Both the position numbers and the translations under genes were made by a program. The notes beneath the pieces are model-generated. The model saw nothing but the letters and a program-made list of their open reading frames with translations. It was not told the origin of the DNA and ran no database searches. 64,000 nucleotides of DNA from Thiogranum longum (GTDB lineage: Bacteria; Pseudomonadota; Gammaproteobacteria; DSM-19610): contig NZ_SMFX01000001.1 of assembly GCF_004339085.1 (NCBI RefSeq), forward strand, positions 2,646,573 to 2,710,572. The letters are read 5' to 3'. Every line of letters starts with the position of its first letter. Position 1 is the first letter of the stretch. Shown piece after piece: positions 39,644-48,050 of the stretch.

Positions 39644-40945
39644 TCAGCCCATCAGGCCTTCGATTTCATCGACAGTCTTCGGCGCAGCCTTACTCAGCAC
39701 ATCGTAACCATCACGCGTGACCAGCACGTCATCCTCGATACGGATACCGATATTCCACCATTTGCGTGCCACGCCTTTGCTGTGCGCAGGGATATACAGA
39801 CCCGGCTCAACGGTCAACACCATACCCGGCTCCAGTTCACGCCAGGCTTCACCGACCTTGTAGTCACCCACATCATGCACATCCATACCCAGCCAATGCC
39901 CGGTTCGATGCATGTAAAAACGCCGGTAGGCCTGCTCCTTGATCAGGGTAGCCGTTCTCCCCTTGAGCAGACCGAGCTTGACCAGCCCGCGCGTCAGCAC
40001 CTTGACCGCCGCCGCATGCGGCGCATTCCAGTGATTACCCGGGTAGACTTCCTCGATAGCCGCCAGTTGCGCATCGAGCACCAGCTCGTAAATTGCGCGT
40101 TGCGACGGGTTGAAGCGGCCACTGACCGGAAAGCAGCGCGTGATGTCGGACGCGTAGTAATCGTGTTCCACACCGGCGTCGATCAGCACCACCTCACCCT
40201 TGTTAAGCGGCGCGTTGTTTTCGGTGTAATGCAGGATACAGGCGTTTTCACCCCCACCGACAATCGACGGGTAGGCGGGTTCGCCACCCGCTTTGCGAAA
40301 CGCGTAGAGAAACTCGGCCTCCAGCTCATACTCCATCATGCCAGGCTCACACACCTGCATGGCACGCTTGTGCGCACGCGCGGCAATATTGGCAGCCTGG
40401 CGCATGGTCTTGATCTCGGCACGACTCTTGTACAGGCGCATGTCATGAACAAAATGCTCCAGGGACACAAATTCCTCGGGCGTATGTTTGCCGGCACGCG
40501 ACTGGCTGCGAATGCGGTTCACCCAACCAATGACGCGCTGGTCGAATTCGGGTGCCGTGCCCATGGTGTAAAACACGCGGTCACGACCTTCCAGCAGGCC
40601 GGGCAGAATATCGTCGATGTCACCGATCGGGAACGCGTCGTCAGCACCAAAACGTTCGACCGCACCCTCCGGACCGGCGCGACGCCCGTGCCAGGTTTCC
40701 ATCTCCGGGTCACGATCACGGCAGAACAGCAGGAACTCGCCGTGCTTGCGTCCGGGCATCAGCACCGCTACGGCTTCGGGTTCGGCAAAACCGGTCAAAT
40801 AGTAGAAATCACTGTCCGGACGAAACGGGAAATCCACATCGCGGTTTCGTGACTGCTCCGGGTTGGTGGGCAGGATAGCAATACTGTCCGACCCCATCAT
40901 GCGCATCAGCTGCTTGCGGCGGCGGGCAAATTCTTTCTGTTCCAT
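39644..40945 (-). CDS. pepP: Xaa-Pro aminopeptidase P
   Basis: A 433-residue metalloaminopeptidase that removes N-terminal residues before proline. The N-terminal creatinase-like domain begins EFARRRKQLMRMM. The pita-bread catalytic domain has the two-metal ligands in VLIDAGVEHDYYASDITR, HRTGHWLGMDVHD, LTVEPGLYIP and IGIRIEDDVLVT. Length equals the E. coli enzyme (about 441). Confidence 0.95.
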   Translation of the reverse strand: MEQKEFARRRKQLMRMMGSDSIAILPTNPEQSRNRDVDFPFRPDSDFYYLTGFAEPEAVAVLMPGRKHGEFLLFCRDRDPEMETWHGRRAGPEGAVERFGADDAFPIGDIDDILPGLLEGRDRVFYTMGTAPEFDQRVIGWVNRIRSQSRAGKHTPEEFVSLEHFVHDMRLYKSRAEIKTMRQAANIAARAHKRAMQVCEPGMMEYELEAEFLYAFRKAGGEPAYPSIVGGGENACILHYTENNAPLNKGEVVLIDAGVEHDYYASDITRCFPVSGRFNPSQRAIYELVLDAQLAAIEEVYPGNHWNAPHAAAVKVLTRGLVKLGLLKGRTATLIKEQAYRRFYMHRTGHWLGMDVHDVGDYKVGEAWRELEPGMVLTVEPGLYIPAHSKGVARKWWNIGIRIEDDVLVTRDGYDVLSKAAPKTVDEIEGLMG

Positions 40946-40950
40946 AACAG

Positions 40951-41514
40951 TTACTGGATCTGTTGCGGCGCGGCGGCCGGTTGCAGTTCATCGTGGACGA
41001 ACAGGACGCCAATACGCAAGTACTCCACGACCTCCTCAAACGCAACGTTTTCGTTCTCATCAGGGCTTTCCAGGTCAAAGTCGACCTTTGCGATCTGCGC
41101 CACATCATCAAGCAGTTCGGCGAGCTCCTCCGATAATTTGTCCCGTTCCGGTAGCCCGCCAAGCCCCAGTCCCGACAGAAAACCGCTGCACCAGGCACCC
41201 AGTGATTCGGTGCGCTCGGCCAGTGGCGCATCGTCATCCGGCAACAATAATTCAAAATCCAGTTCCTCGCTGTGCAGGCTGGCCAGCGTTTGCTCGTAGA
41301 CCTCCTGCAGGCACTGGTAGGCCCTGGCCTGGGCGCTGTTGCGTGGATCAAAGTCGTCGAACACCTCCGGCAACCAGCGCTGGGGGTCGGCAAAGCCCGC
41401 TGCGCAAATTAACCCGCACAACAGCCCGTGGCTGTCCGCCGGGTCTGCGCCGGGGTTGGCGAGATCCAGCACATCCTGTACATCGTAGTACTCAAGACCT
41501 TGATTTTCTGACAT
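40951..41514 (-). CDS. ygfB: UPF0149 family protein YgfB
   Basis: A 187-residue acidic, helical protein of the UPF0149 family. It shows the typical SHGLLCGLICAAG (about 36-48), WCSGFLSGLGL and the C-terminal EVVEYLRIGVLFVHDE. In Pseudomonas YgfB affects beta-lactamase regulation, but no general function is fixed. The ATG at 41514 fits the family; the frame runs to 41541. It is divergent from the TIGR02449/zapA pair with a 61-bp gap that holds the promoter of that pair. Confidence 0.9.
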   Translation of the reverse strand: MSENQGLEYYDVQDVLDLANPGADPADSHGLLCGLICAAGFADPQRWLPEVFDDFDPRNSAQARAYQCLQEVYEQTLASLHSEELDFELLLPDDDAPLAERTESLGAWCSGFLSGLGLGGLPERDKLSEELAELLDDVAQIAKVDFDLESPDENENVAFEEVVEYLRIGVLFVHDELQPAAAPQQIQ

Positions 41515-41540
41515 TGCCTGATTATTGCACAGCGCCGACA

Positions 41541-41569
41541 TTGACGCATTTTTGACCCTTCTCTATAGT
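41541..41569 (+). promoter_or_regulatory. strong sigma70 promoter of the TIGR02449-zapA unit
   Basis: TTGACG (41541-41546), a 17-bp spacer and TATAGT (41564-41569). The expected start nucleotide, about seven bases after the -10, is A41576, the first base of the next ATG. This suggests a leaderless message (see findings). Confidence 0.65.
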
Positions 41570-41575
41570 GTGCGC

Positions 41576-41809
41576 ATGACACAGACAAGCCCGCAGTCCG
41601 TCACCGAACAAGAACTCCAGAAACTGGAAGTCCGTCTTGAAGAACTGGTCGACACCATTACCCGCCTCAAAGAGGAAAACCGCTCCCTGCGTAACCAGCA
41701 GGAGTCCATGGTCACCGAACGCGCCAGCCTGATCGAAAAAAGCGAAATGGCCCGCACCCGGGTCGAAGCCATGATCAACCGCCTGAAAGCCATGGAGCAG
41801 GGGGCATGA
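41576..41809 (+). CDS. TIGR02449 family coiled-coil protein
   Basis: A 77-residue protein that is one long coiled coil (heptads in LQKLEVRLEELVDTITRLKEENRSLRNQ), like the short ZapB-like family that precedes zapA in many gammaproteobacteria. Its place before zapA suggests a role near the division ring, but this is inference. The stop overlaps the zapA ATG (ATGA). No Shine-Dalgarno is visible ahead of its ATG. Confidence 0.8.
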   Translation: MTQTSPQSVTEQELQKLEVRLEELVDTITRLKEENRSLRNQQESMVTERASLIEKSEMARTRVEAMINRLKAMEQGA

Positions 41810-42117
41810 GCAAGGCCGAGCCCATGCGCATCCAGATCCTCGGTAAGGAATACCTTGTGGCGTGTCCGGATGAAGAACGCGAGGCGCTGTTCGCCTCTGC
41901 CGAGTTCCTGACCGAAAAAATGAAAGAAATCCGCGATAACGGCAAGGTTGTCGGCGCCGACCGGATCGCCGTGATGGCCGCCCTCAATATGGCCCACGAG
42001 CTGCTGGGACACCGCAGCAGCAAGGATGATTACCAGTTTGACGTCAGCAAGCGCATTCGTGCCCTGCAGGACAAGATAGATGTTGCGCTCAACCAGGGCA
42101 GGCAGCTCGAACTCTGA
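41806..42117 (+). CDS. zapA: cell division protein ZapA
   Basis: A 103-residue protein that bundles FtsZ filaments at the division site. The N-terminal domain has MRIQILGKEYLVACPDEEREAL; the coiled coil follows from about residue 50 (DRIAVMAALNMAHELL) to the end. It is coupled to the preceding gene by an ATGA overlap. It lies upstream of the 6S RNA gene, as in E. coli (zapA-ssrS-fau). Confidence 0.95.
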   Translation: MSKAEPMRIQILGKEYLVACPDEEREALFASAEFLTEKMKEIRDNGKVVGADRIAVMAALNMAHELLGHRSSKDDYQFDVSKRIRALQDKIDVALNQGRQLEL

Positions 42118-42148
42118 GCTGAATGACACCTGCCCGACCCGAATCCCC

Positions 42149-42229
42149 CGTCATTGCGAGCGCAGCGAAGCAATCTCTCACCCCCCAGCACCAGGCCAAA
42201 GAGATTGCTTCGCTGCGCTCGCAATGACG
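42149..42229. repeat. 81-bp inverted repeat (short form, second copy)
   Basis: The same length as the copy at 33271. Arms of 30 bp (42149-42178 and 42200-42229) are exact inverse complements, starting CGTCATTGCGAGCGCAGCGA; the loop is a different, C-rich sequence. It lies between zapA and the 6S RNA promoter. A short echo (GATTGCCC twice) follows to about 42262. Confidence 0.9.
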
Positions 42230-42265
42230 GGGATTGCCCCTCGCAGTGACAGGGATTGCCCATGG

Positions 42266-42293
42266 TTCGCCATATCGGCATTTGCGTTATACT
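42266..42293 (+). promoter_or_regulatory. promoter of the 6S RNA gene
   Basis: A good -10 TATACT (42288-42293) stands about 8 bp before the first base of the RNA; the -35 is a weak TTCGCC (42266-42271) with 16-bp spacing. Confidence 0.55.
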
Positions 42294-42301
42294 GATACTC
42301 C

Positions 42302-42482
42302 GCATCTTCTGCGGTACACGTTAGCGGCTAAGATCTCCTTGAGCCTAATAATTGTCCAGGGGATCGGCTTGCCGGGCCAGTGAGCATGTCCACTGCGGTG
42401 GAAAGCCTTAGGTTCTGCACTCATCCCCACCTGAACCTCTGGTTCAAGGGCAATAGCTGCAACGGTATTCGCGGAAGATGCC
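42302..42482 (+). ncRNA. ssrS: 6S RNA
   Basis: About 181 nt. The ends pair (GCATCTTCTGCGG at the 5' side with GCGGAAGATGCC at the 3' side). The internal landmarks of gammaproteobacterial 6S RNA are present: CTTGAGCC, GTGAGCATGTCC, GTGGAAAGCCTTAGGTTCTGC, and the CACCTGAACC/GGTTCAAGGG arm. 6S RNA holds sigma70 RNA polymerase in stationary phase by mimicking an open promoter. Its place between zapA and fau is conserved. Confidence 0.95.
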
Positions 42483-42500
42483 TTTTATTGTCTGGACACC

Positions 42501-43091
42501 ATGCCCAACCGTTCCAACCAGCGTAAACAACTGCGCGACCGGCGTTGCGCACTCGAACCGGCGGAACGCCTGCAGCGTTCACGCCTGCTGTGCCGGCAAC
42601 TGGCGAAACACCACCTGTTTCGCAACAGTCAGCGTATCGCCGCCTACCTGTCGGCAGATGGCGAAGTCGATCCCCACCCCCTGATTGAACGCGCCTGGGC
42701 CATGAACAAGCAGGTTTACCTGCCCGTGTTGCGCCCTTTCGGTGATAACCGACTCTGGTTTGCCCGCTATGAACCGGGTACACCACTGGTGAAGAATCGC
42801 TATGGTATTGCCGAGCCGGAAATTGACCATAACAAACGCGTTGAAGCCTTTGCGCTGGACCTGGTGCTGGCGCCGCTGGTCGGCTTTGACCTGAAAGGCA
42901 ACCGGCTGGGCATGGGTGGCGGGTTCTATGACCGCAGCTTTGCCCACCTGCTACGTCGCCGGCACTGGCTGAAACCGCGCCTTGTGGGTCTGGCATACGG
43001 CTTCCAGCAGGTTGAACACCTGCCCGCACAACCCTGGGATGTACCACTGACCGCTGTCGCCACCGACACCCAGATTACCGAATTCCGTTAA
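42501..43091 (+). CDS. fau: 5-formyltetrahydrofolate cyclo-ligase
   Basis: A 196-residue enzyme that turns 5-formyl-THF to methenyl-THF with ATP. It starts 18 bp after 6S RNA, as E. coli ygfA/fau. The RKQLRDRR N-terminus, the DLVLAPLVGFDLKGNRLGMGGGFYDRSF block (about 114-141) and the PWDVPLTAVATDTQ end are typical. It probably shares the ssrS transcript. Confidence 0.94.
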   Translation: MPNRSNQRKQLRDRRCALEPAERLQRSRLLCRQLAKHHLFRNSQRIAAYLSADGEVDPHPLIERAWAMNKQVYLPVLRPFGDNRLWFARYEPGTPLVKNRYGIAEPEIDHNKRVEAFALDLVLAPLVGFDLKGNRLGMGGGFYDRSFAHLLRRRHWLKPRLVGLAYGFQQVEHLPAQPWDVPLTAVATDTQITEFR

Positions 43092-43114
43092 CGAGAGCAC
43101 TACTGGAGCAGACC

Positions 43115-43588
43115 TTGAACTACTGGCTGATGAAATCCGAACCCGATGTCTTCGGCATCGAACACCTGAAGAAAATGCCGAAGAAAACCGAGCACTGGGA
43201 TGGCGTGCGCAACTACCAGGCCCGCAACATGATGCGCGATGAAATGAAAAAAGGAGACATGGTATTTTTCTACCACTCCAACTGCACCGAGCCTGGCATT
43301 GTCGGCATTATGGAAGTGGTCCGCGAAGGCTACCCGGACTTTACCGCCTTTGATCCGGAACAAAAATACTACGACCCTAAAAGCGACCCCGACAAACCAT
43401 GCTGGTATATGGTCGATGTGCGCTACAAACGTATGACGAAACGCCTGATCAGCCTGCAGGAGCTGAAAGGCTACAAGGCGCTGGAAGACTGCCCGCTGGT
43501 GCGCAAGGGCAACCGCCTGTCGATTATGCCGCTTACAAAAAAACAGTGGGATTTTATTCTGAAGCTTGAGGATAAAAAACCCGGCTGA
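43115..43588 (+). CDS. EVE domain-containing protein
   Basis: A 157-residue EVE (PUA-like) protein. It shows NYWLMKSEPDVFGIEHL, WDGVRNYQARNMMRDEMKKGD and the aromatic-cage segment VFFYHSNCTEPGIVGI. EVE domains bind modified DNA or RNA bases; family members often lie in core positions like this, with an unknown exact role. It begins with TTG, preceded by GGAG at proper spacing. Confidence 0.9.
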   Translation: MNYWLMKSEPDVFGIEHLKKMPKKTEHWDGVRNYQARNMMRDEMKKGDMVFFYHSNCTEPGIVGIMEVVREGYPDFTAFDPEQKYYDPKSDPDKPCWYMVDVRYKRMTKRLISLQELKGYKALEDCPLVRKGNRLSIMPLTKKQWDFILKLEDKKPG

Positions 43589-43591
43589 CAG

Positions 43592-45613
43592 ATGAAGCAC
43601 CGTACTGACATCGACGGGTTACGTGCGATTGCCGTACTGCCGGTTATTCTCTTTCACGCCGGCTACTCCTGGCTGCCCGGTGGTTTTGTCGGGGTCGATG
43701 TCTTTTTCGTCATCTCCGGCTACCTGATCTGCTCCATCATCCTCAGGGAAATGAAACAGCAGCGCTTTTCTTTCCTGCGCTTTTATGAACGCCGGGCACG
43801 GCGCATTCTCCCCGCCCTGCTGGTCGTGCTGTTCACCACCCTGCTTGCCGGTTACTTCTTTCTGCTTCCGGATGAATACGCCATCCTGTCGGAAGCCACC
43901 CTGGCCGCCCTGGCGTTCGTGCCCAACATTTATTTTGAAAATACCGCCAGCACCTACTTTGGCCTGGACATCGCAACCCAGCCGCTGCTGCACACCTGGT
44001 CACTGGGTATCGAGGAACAGTTCTATATCCTGTTCCCCGGCCTTCTGCTGTTGCTATACAAGTACTTCGACAAAAAAATAATGAAACTGGCCCTGGTGGC
44101 CATACTGGCGGTATCGCTCGCCGCCAACATTCTGCTGGCAGCGGATTTCACCACGTTTACCTTTTATATGATCCCGACCCGCGCCTGGGAGCTGCTGGCC
44201 GGTGTCATGCTGGCTATTGGCCTTATTCCCCAGGTGCGCGGACAACTGGCCGCCAATATTGTCTCCAGCATCGGGCTGGCACTCATCATCGGCACCATGC
44301 TGCTGCTGGGTGAAAACGCGGTATTCCCGGGAATCAATGCCGTTTATCCCGTGCTGGGTACGGTAATGGTGCTGCATGGCAACACACATGTTTCCACCGC
44401 TGTCAGCTGGCTGCTCAGCCGCCAGCCACTGGTCTGGATCGGACTGATTTCCTACTCGCTATACCTGTGGCACTGGCCGGTAACGGTCTATACCGGCATG
44501 CTGACCGATTCCAGCAACAGCCGGCTGTTTATCGTCGCGCTGTCTATCGCACTTTCCGCACTTTCCTACCGCTATGTCGAAAGCCGTTACCGCAAACCCA
44601 GTGAGCGCCTGCCCGCCCGTCGCATCACCGGCGAACTCGGAACGATCGGCGCACTCTCCGCCGCCGGTGCTGTGTTTATTATTTCCGGACAAGGCCTCGC
44701 ACAGAGAATACCGGACGCAGTAATGCACGTTGCCTTGACAACTCATGGTGACGCCGAACCGGAAAAGTGCCGAACCTTCACTGAAAACAGGTTGGGAGAA
44801 GAAGACGAAAAAGGGAAACTCTGCCAATTGGGAAAACAGGGTGGAGTACCCGACTTTATCATCTGGGGTGACTCACACGCACAGTCGCTTTCCCACGCAC
44901 TGCATCTGGCTGCCCTGCAAACCGGCAAAAGCGGCTACTCAGTCACACTGGGGGGCTGTCGTCCACTACTCGGCGTGTACCGGAAACACAAGGAAAAGTG
45001 CCTGAAGTTCAACGACGCCGCATTGAAGCTGATTGAAGAAACACCCTCTATCCGGCAAGTATTCCTTGCCGGTTACTGGCGCATTCCGCTGACCAGCCAG
45101 GGGTATGACAACAGCAACTTTCTCATCATGGACGAGAAAACAGGTACCACCTCGCCGGCTGAAAACCGCCTGGTATTCGAGCGTGGCCTGCACCGCACAC
45201 TGGAGAGACTGAAAAACCGCAAGGTTGTTATTGTCGAAGACATCCCGGAGGTTGGTTCGCAGTTCGGGAAATCCGTGGCCAACCATTTTATTCGCCAGGC
45301 CTGGCTCGGGACTGAACACACGGCACAATTTGAATACAAACTGACTACCGACAAATACGAAAAGATCTTTTCCGAAGTGCTCTCCGAACTCCCGGGCAAC
45401 ACAGAACTGCTGAAAATAAGACCCTGGCTGTGCAGCGACACGTCCTGCCCGCTGCTGATCGACGGGAAACTGGTCTATGCCGATGGCGACCACCTGTCGA
45501 GATTCGGTGCATCATTGCTGGTTCCCGCACTGCTGCCTTACCTGGCACCTGACGGGACTGCGGCACTTTCAGGGGCTGGCCCGGTGAAGAAAACGCAACC
45601 CGGCAAACAGTAA
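43592..45613 (+). CDS. acyltransferase-3/SGNH surface O-acetyltransferase (OafA/YrhL type)
   Basis: A 673-residue protein. An N-terminal acyltransferase-3 domain of about ten membrane helices (1 to about 360) carries RTDIDGLRAIAVLPVILFH and the RRARRILP motif. A C-terminal periplasmic SGNH domain has the catalytic GDSH at 426-429 (S428) and a late DGDHLSRFG with the Asp-His pair near 630. Such fused proteins O-acetylate LPS O-antigen or other surface sugars. The gene starts 3 bp after the EVE gene and is convergent with ilvA (6-bp gap). Confidence 0.92.
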   Translation: MKHRTDIDGLRAIAVLPVILFHAGYSWLPGGFVGVDVFFVISGYLICSIILREMKQQRFSFLRFYERRARRILPALLVVLFTTLLAGYFFLLPDEYAILSEATLAALAFVPNIYFENTASTYFGLDIATQPLLHTWSLGIEEQFYILFPGLLLLLYKYFDKKIMKLALVAILAVSLAANILLAADFTTFTFYMIPTRAWELLAGVMLAIGLIPQVRGQLAANIVSSIGLALIIGTMLLLGENAVFPGINAVYPVLGTVMVLHGNTHVSTAVSWLLSRQPLVWIGLISYSLYLWHWPVTVYTGMLTDSSNSRLFIVALSIALSALSYRYVESRYRKPSERLPARRITGELGTIGALSAAGAVFIISGQGLAQRIPDAVMHVALTTHGDAEPEKCRTFTENRLGEEDEKGKLCQLGKQGGVPDFIIWGDSHAQSLSHALHLAALQTGKSGYSVTLGGCRPLLGVYRKHKEKCLKFNDAALKLIEETPSIRQVFLAGYWRIPLTSQGYDNSNFLIMDEKTGTTSPAENRLVFERGLHRTLERLKNRKVVIVEDIPEVGSQFGKSVANHFIRQAWLGTEHTAQFEYKLTTDKYEKIFSEVLSELPGNTELLKIRPWLCSDTSCPLLIDGKLVYADGDHLSRFGASLLVPALLPYLAPDGTAALSGAGPVKKTQPGKQ

Positions 45614-45619
45614 AGCCGG

Positions 45620-47134
45620 TCAGCCAAGAAACAGTGTGTAAGCCGGGTTATCCAGTTCCTCGAACCAGGTATAACCCAGATCATCCAGCGAGGCGCGGAA
45701 GCCTTTTCGCTCCGCTGGCGGCACCTGCACCCCGACCAGCACCCGGCCGTAGGCCGCACCGTGATTACGGTAATGAAACAGGCTGATATTCCAGCGCTTG
45801 CCCATGCTGGCAAGGAACTTCAGCAGTGCGCCGGGGCGTTCGGGAAACTCGAAGCGGTACAGTACTTCATCGTCGATGCCCGAGGCGTGCCCCCCCACCA
45901 TGAAACGGATGTGGGTCTTGGCCATTTCGTTGTCGGTCATGTCGACCACAGCATAACCCTGCTTGCGCAGTGTATCGAGCAGCTCCTCACGTTCTTCGTC
46001 ACCACCGCTCAACTGCACACCGGCGAAAACCTGTGCATCGTGCGCATCGGCATAACGATAATTAAACTCGGTAATCCCCCGCTTGCCCAGTGTGCGACAG
46101 AATTTCAGGAAGCTGCCGGGTTGCTCGGGGATGGTGACAGCCAGCAGGGCTTCGCGGCGTTCGCCAATTTCAGCGCGCTCGGCCACGTGGCGCAGGCGAT
46201 CAAAATTGATATTGGCACCACTGTTAATCGCAATCAGGGATTCATCAGTGCAACCCTCGCGCTCGACATATTTTTTTATGCCGGCCACGGCCAACGCTCC
46301 GGCCGGTTCCACCATGGCACGGGTATCATCGAAGATATCCTTGGTGGCAGCACAGATTTCATCCGTGCTGACCAGCATAATCTCATCCACAAACTTGCGC
46401 GCCAACCGGTAAGGTTCCTTGCCGGCCTGTCGCACCGCAACACCGTCAGCAAAAATACCGACCTGGTCGAGCACCACGCGCCGTTTGCGTTTCAGCGCCT
46501 CGTACATGCACGGCGCATCTTCGGGCTCTACACCAATGACGCGGATATCCGGGCGCAAGGCCTTGATGTAGGCCGCCATGCCGGCAATCAACCCACCACC
46601 GCCAACCGGAACAAACACGGCATGTATCGGGTCACGCTGCTGTTGCAGCACTTCCATCGCCACCGTGCCCTGCCCGGCAATCACTTCGGGGTCATCATAG
46701 GGGTGGATAAATATCATGCCGCGTTCTTTCGCCAGCTTGTGCGCATGCTCGCAGGCTTCATCGTAGGTATCACCGTGCAGCAACGGTTTGCCGCCCAGCG
46801 CACGCACCGAGCTGACCTTGATCCCCGGTGTGGTGCGCGGCATTACAATCAGGGATTTTATGCCGCGATGTTTCGCCGCCAGTGCTACGCCCTGCGCATG
46901 ATTACCCGCTGATGCGGTAATAATGCCTTTTTCGCAACTCGCCGCATCGAGGCTGGCAATCTTGTTATAGGCGCCACGCAGCTTGAAGGAAAATACTGGC
47001 TGCAGGTCCTCGCGCTTCAACCACACATCATTGCCCAGCCGCACGGACAGGCCTTGCGCAAAATCCAGGCGGGTTTCAGTGGCAACGTCGTAGACCCGCG
47101 AATTGAGGATCATTTTCAGGTATTTGTCTGGCAT
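45620..47134 (-). CDS. ilvA: threonine ammonia-lyase, biosynthetic
   Basis: A 504-residue pyridoxal-phosphate enzyme that deaminates threonine to 2-oxobutanoate, the first step of isoleucine synthesis. The cofactor lysine is K51 in FSFKLRGAYNKI, and the glycine loop VPVGGGGLIAGMA is near 190. Two C-terminal ACT-like regulatory domains (about 335-504) are present, so feedback inhibition by isoleucine is expected. It is divergent from rpiA. Confidence 0.95.
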   Translation of the reverse strand: MPDKYLKMILNSRVYDVATETRLDFAQGLSVRLGNDVWLKREDLQPVFSFKLRGAYNKIASLDAASCEKGIITASAGNHAQGVALAAKHRGIKSLIVMPRTTPGIKVSSVRALGGKPLLHGDTYDEACEHAHKLAKERGMIFIHPYDDPEVIAGQGTVAMEVLQQQRDPIHAVFVPVGGGGLIAGMAAYIKALRPDIRVIGVEPEDAPCMYEALKRKRRVVLDQVGIFADGVAVRQAGKEPYRLARKFVDEIMLVSTDEICAATKDIFDDTRAMVEPAGALAVAGIKKYVEREGCTDESLIAINSGANINFDRLRHVAERAEIGERREALLAVTIPEQPGSFLKFCRTLGKRGITEFNYRYADAHDAQVFAGVQLSGGDEEREELLDTLRKQGYAVVDMTDNEMAKTHIRFMVGGHASGIDDEVLYRFEFPERPGALLKFLASMGKRWNISLFHYRNHGAAYGRVLVGVQVPPAERKGFRASLDDLGYTWFEELDNPAYTLFLG

Positions 47135-47215
47135 AGACGGATAATAAACGGAACAGGGTAGGAGTCAATTTGATTGTCCGGTATTATCGGGAGAATTGAT
47201 TTTCAGGAGCGCACT

Positions 47216-47875
47216 ATGGACCAGGACGAACTCAAGAAACAGGTCGCCGAAGCGGCCATCGAGTATGTTGAAGCAGGCACCGTCATCGGCGTCGGCACCG
47301 GCTCGACAGCCAACTTTTTCATCGACGCACTGGCAAAAATAAAGGGCAAGATCGACGGCACCGTCGCCAGTTCGATTGCCAGCGCCGAACGGCTGAAGGG
47401 ACACGGCATCCCGGTACTGGACCTGAACGAGGTCGGTGAACTGTCGGTATATGTAGACGGTGCCGATGAGACCAACGAGCAGCTGCACCTGATCAAGGGC
47501 GGTGGTGGCGCGTTGACACGTGAAAAAATCGTCGCCGGTGCCAGCCGCAAATTCGTTTGTATCTGCGACGAGAGCAAGCTGGTGAAAATGCTCGGCGCCT
47601 TCCCGCTGCCCATCGAGGTTATCCCCATGGCGCAGAGCTTTGTTGCACGTGAGCTGGTCAAACACGGCGGCATGCCGGAGCTACGCCAGGGTTTTACGAC
47701 GGACAATGGCAATATCATCCTCGACGTCAAGGGCATGGAAATTATGGAACCTTGTACGCTGGAGTCTGCGCTGAATAATATCCCGGGTATCGTCACCGTG
47801 GGCATATTTGCCAACCGGCCTGCTGATGTGCTGTTACTTGGCACGGCCAACGGGGTAAAAACGCTTACGGCCTGA
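47216..47875 (+). CDS. rpiA: ribose-5-phosphate isomerase A
   Basis: A 219-residue enzyme, the E. coli length, of the pentose phosphate pathway. The signature [13 protein letters not shown], the [25 protein letters not shown] block (about 81-105) and the [10 protein letters not shown] region are intact. The ATG at 47216 follows AGGAG; the frame is open 14 codons further upstream without a ribosome site. ilvA and rpiA are often divergent neighbours in gammaproteobacteria. Confidence 0.95.
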   Translation: MDQDELKKQVAEAAIEYVEAGTVIGVGTGSTANFFIDALAKIKGKIDGTVASSIASAERLKGHGIPVLDLNEVGELSVYVDGADETNEQLHLIKGGGGALTREKIVAGASRKFVCICDESKLVKMLGAFPLPIEVIPMAQSFVARELVKHGGMPELRQGFTTDNGNIILDVKGMEIMEPCTLESALNNIPGIVTVGIFANRPADVLLLGTANGVKTLTA

Positions 47876-47891
47876 AGAGCTCAGTCACCAC

Positions 47892-48027
47892 CGTCATTGC
47901 GATGCCTTGACCCGCAAGGGTAAGGTACCCGTAATGAAGCCCGTAGGGATTCTATGGGCACAGCGAAGCAATCTCCCACAGCCTGGCACCCGCCCAAAGA
48001 GATTGCCACGCTACGCTCGCAATGACG
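47892..48027. repeat. 136-bp inverted repeat with 55-bp insert (long form)
   Basis: The same outer ends as the 81-bp element (CGTCATTGCG at the left, CGCAATGACG at the right), but after the first 11 bases of the left arm a 55-bp segment is inserted. The segment folds into two hairpins (GGGTA/TACCC and GCCCGTAG/CTATGGGC). The segment differs by one base from that at 60585, 12.7 kb away. It lies between rpiA and the DUF2235 gene. Confidence 0.9.
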
Positions 48028-48050
48028 GGCAAATCAGAGGGAAGCTGATA

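Noticed and set aside
39782-40852. Long open frame antisense to pepP
   Set aside because: pepP on the other strand is a complete, motif-rich gene; the antisense frame has no recognisable domain and is a result of GC-rich codon structure.
45761-46912. Long open frame antisense to ilvA
   Set aside because: ilvA is intact with its cofactor and ACT regions; the antisense translation has no family features.
47907-48050. N-terminal extension of the DUF2235 protein
   Set aside because: These codons come from the dispersed 136-bp repeat. A GTG at 48051 with a ribosome site gives the family start.
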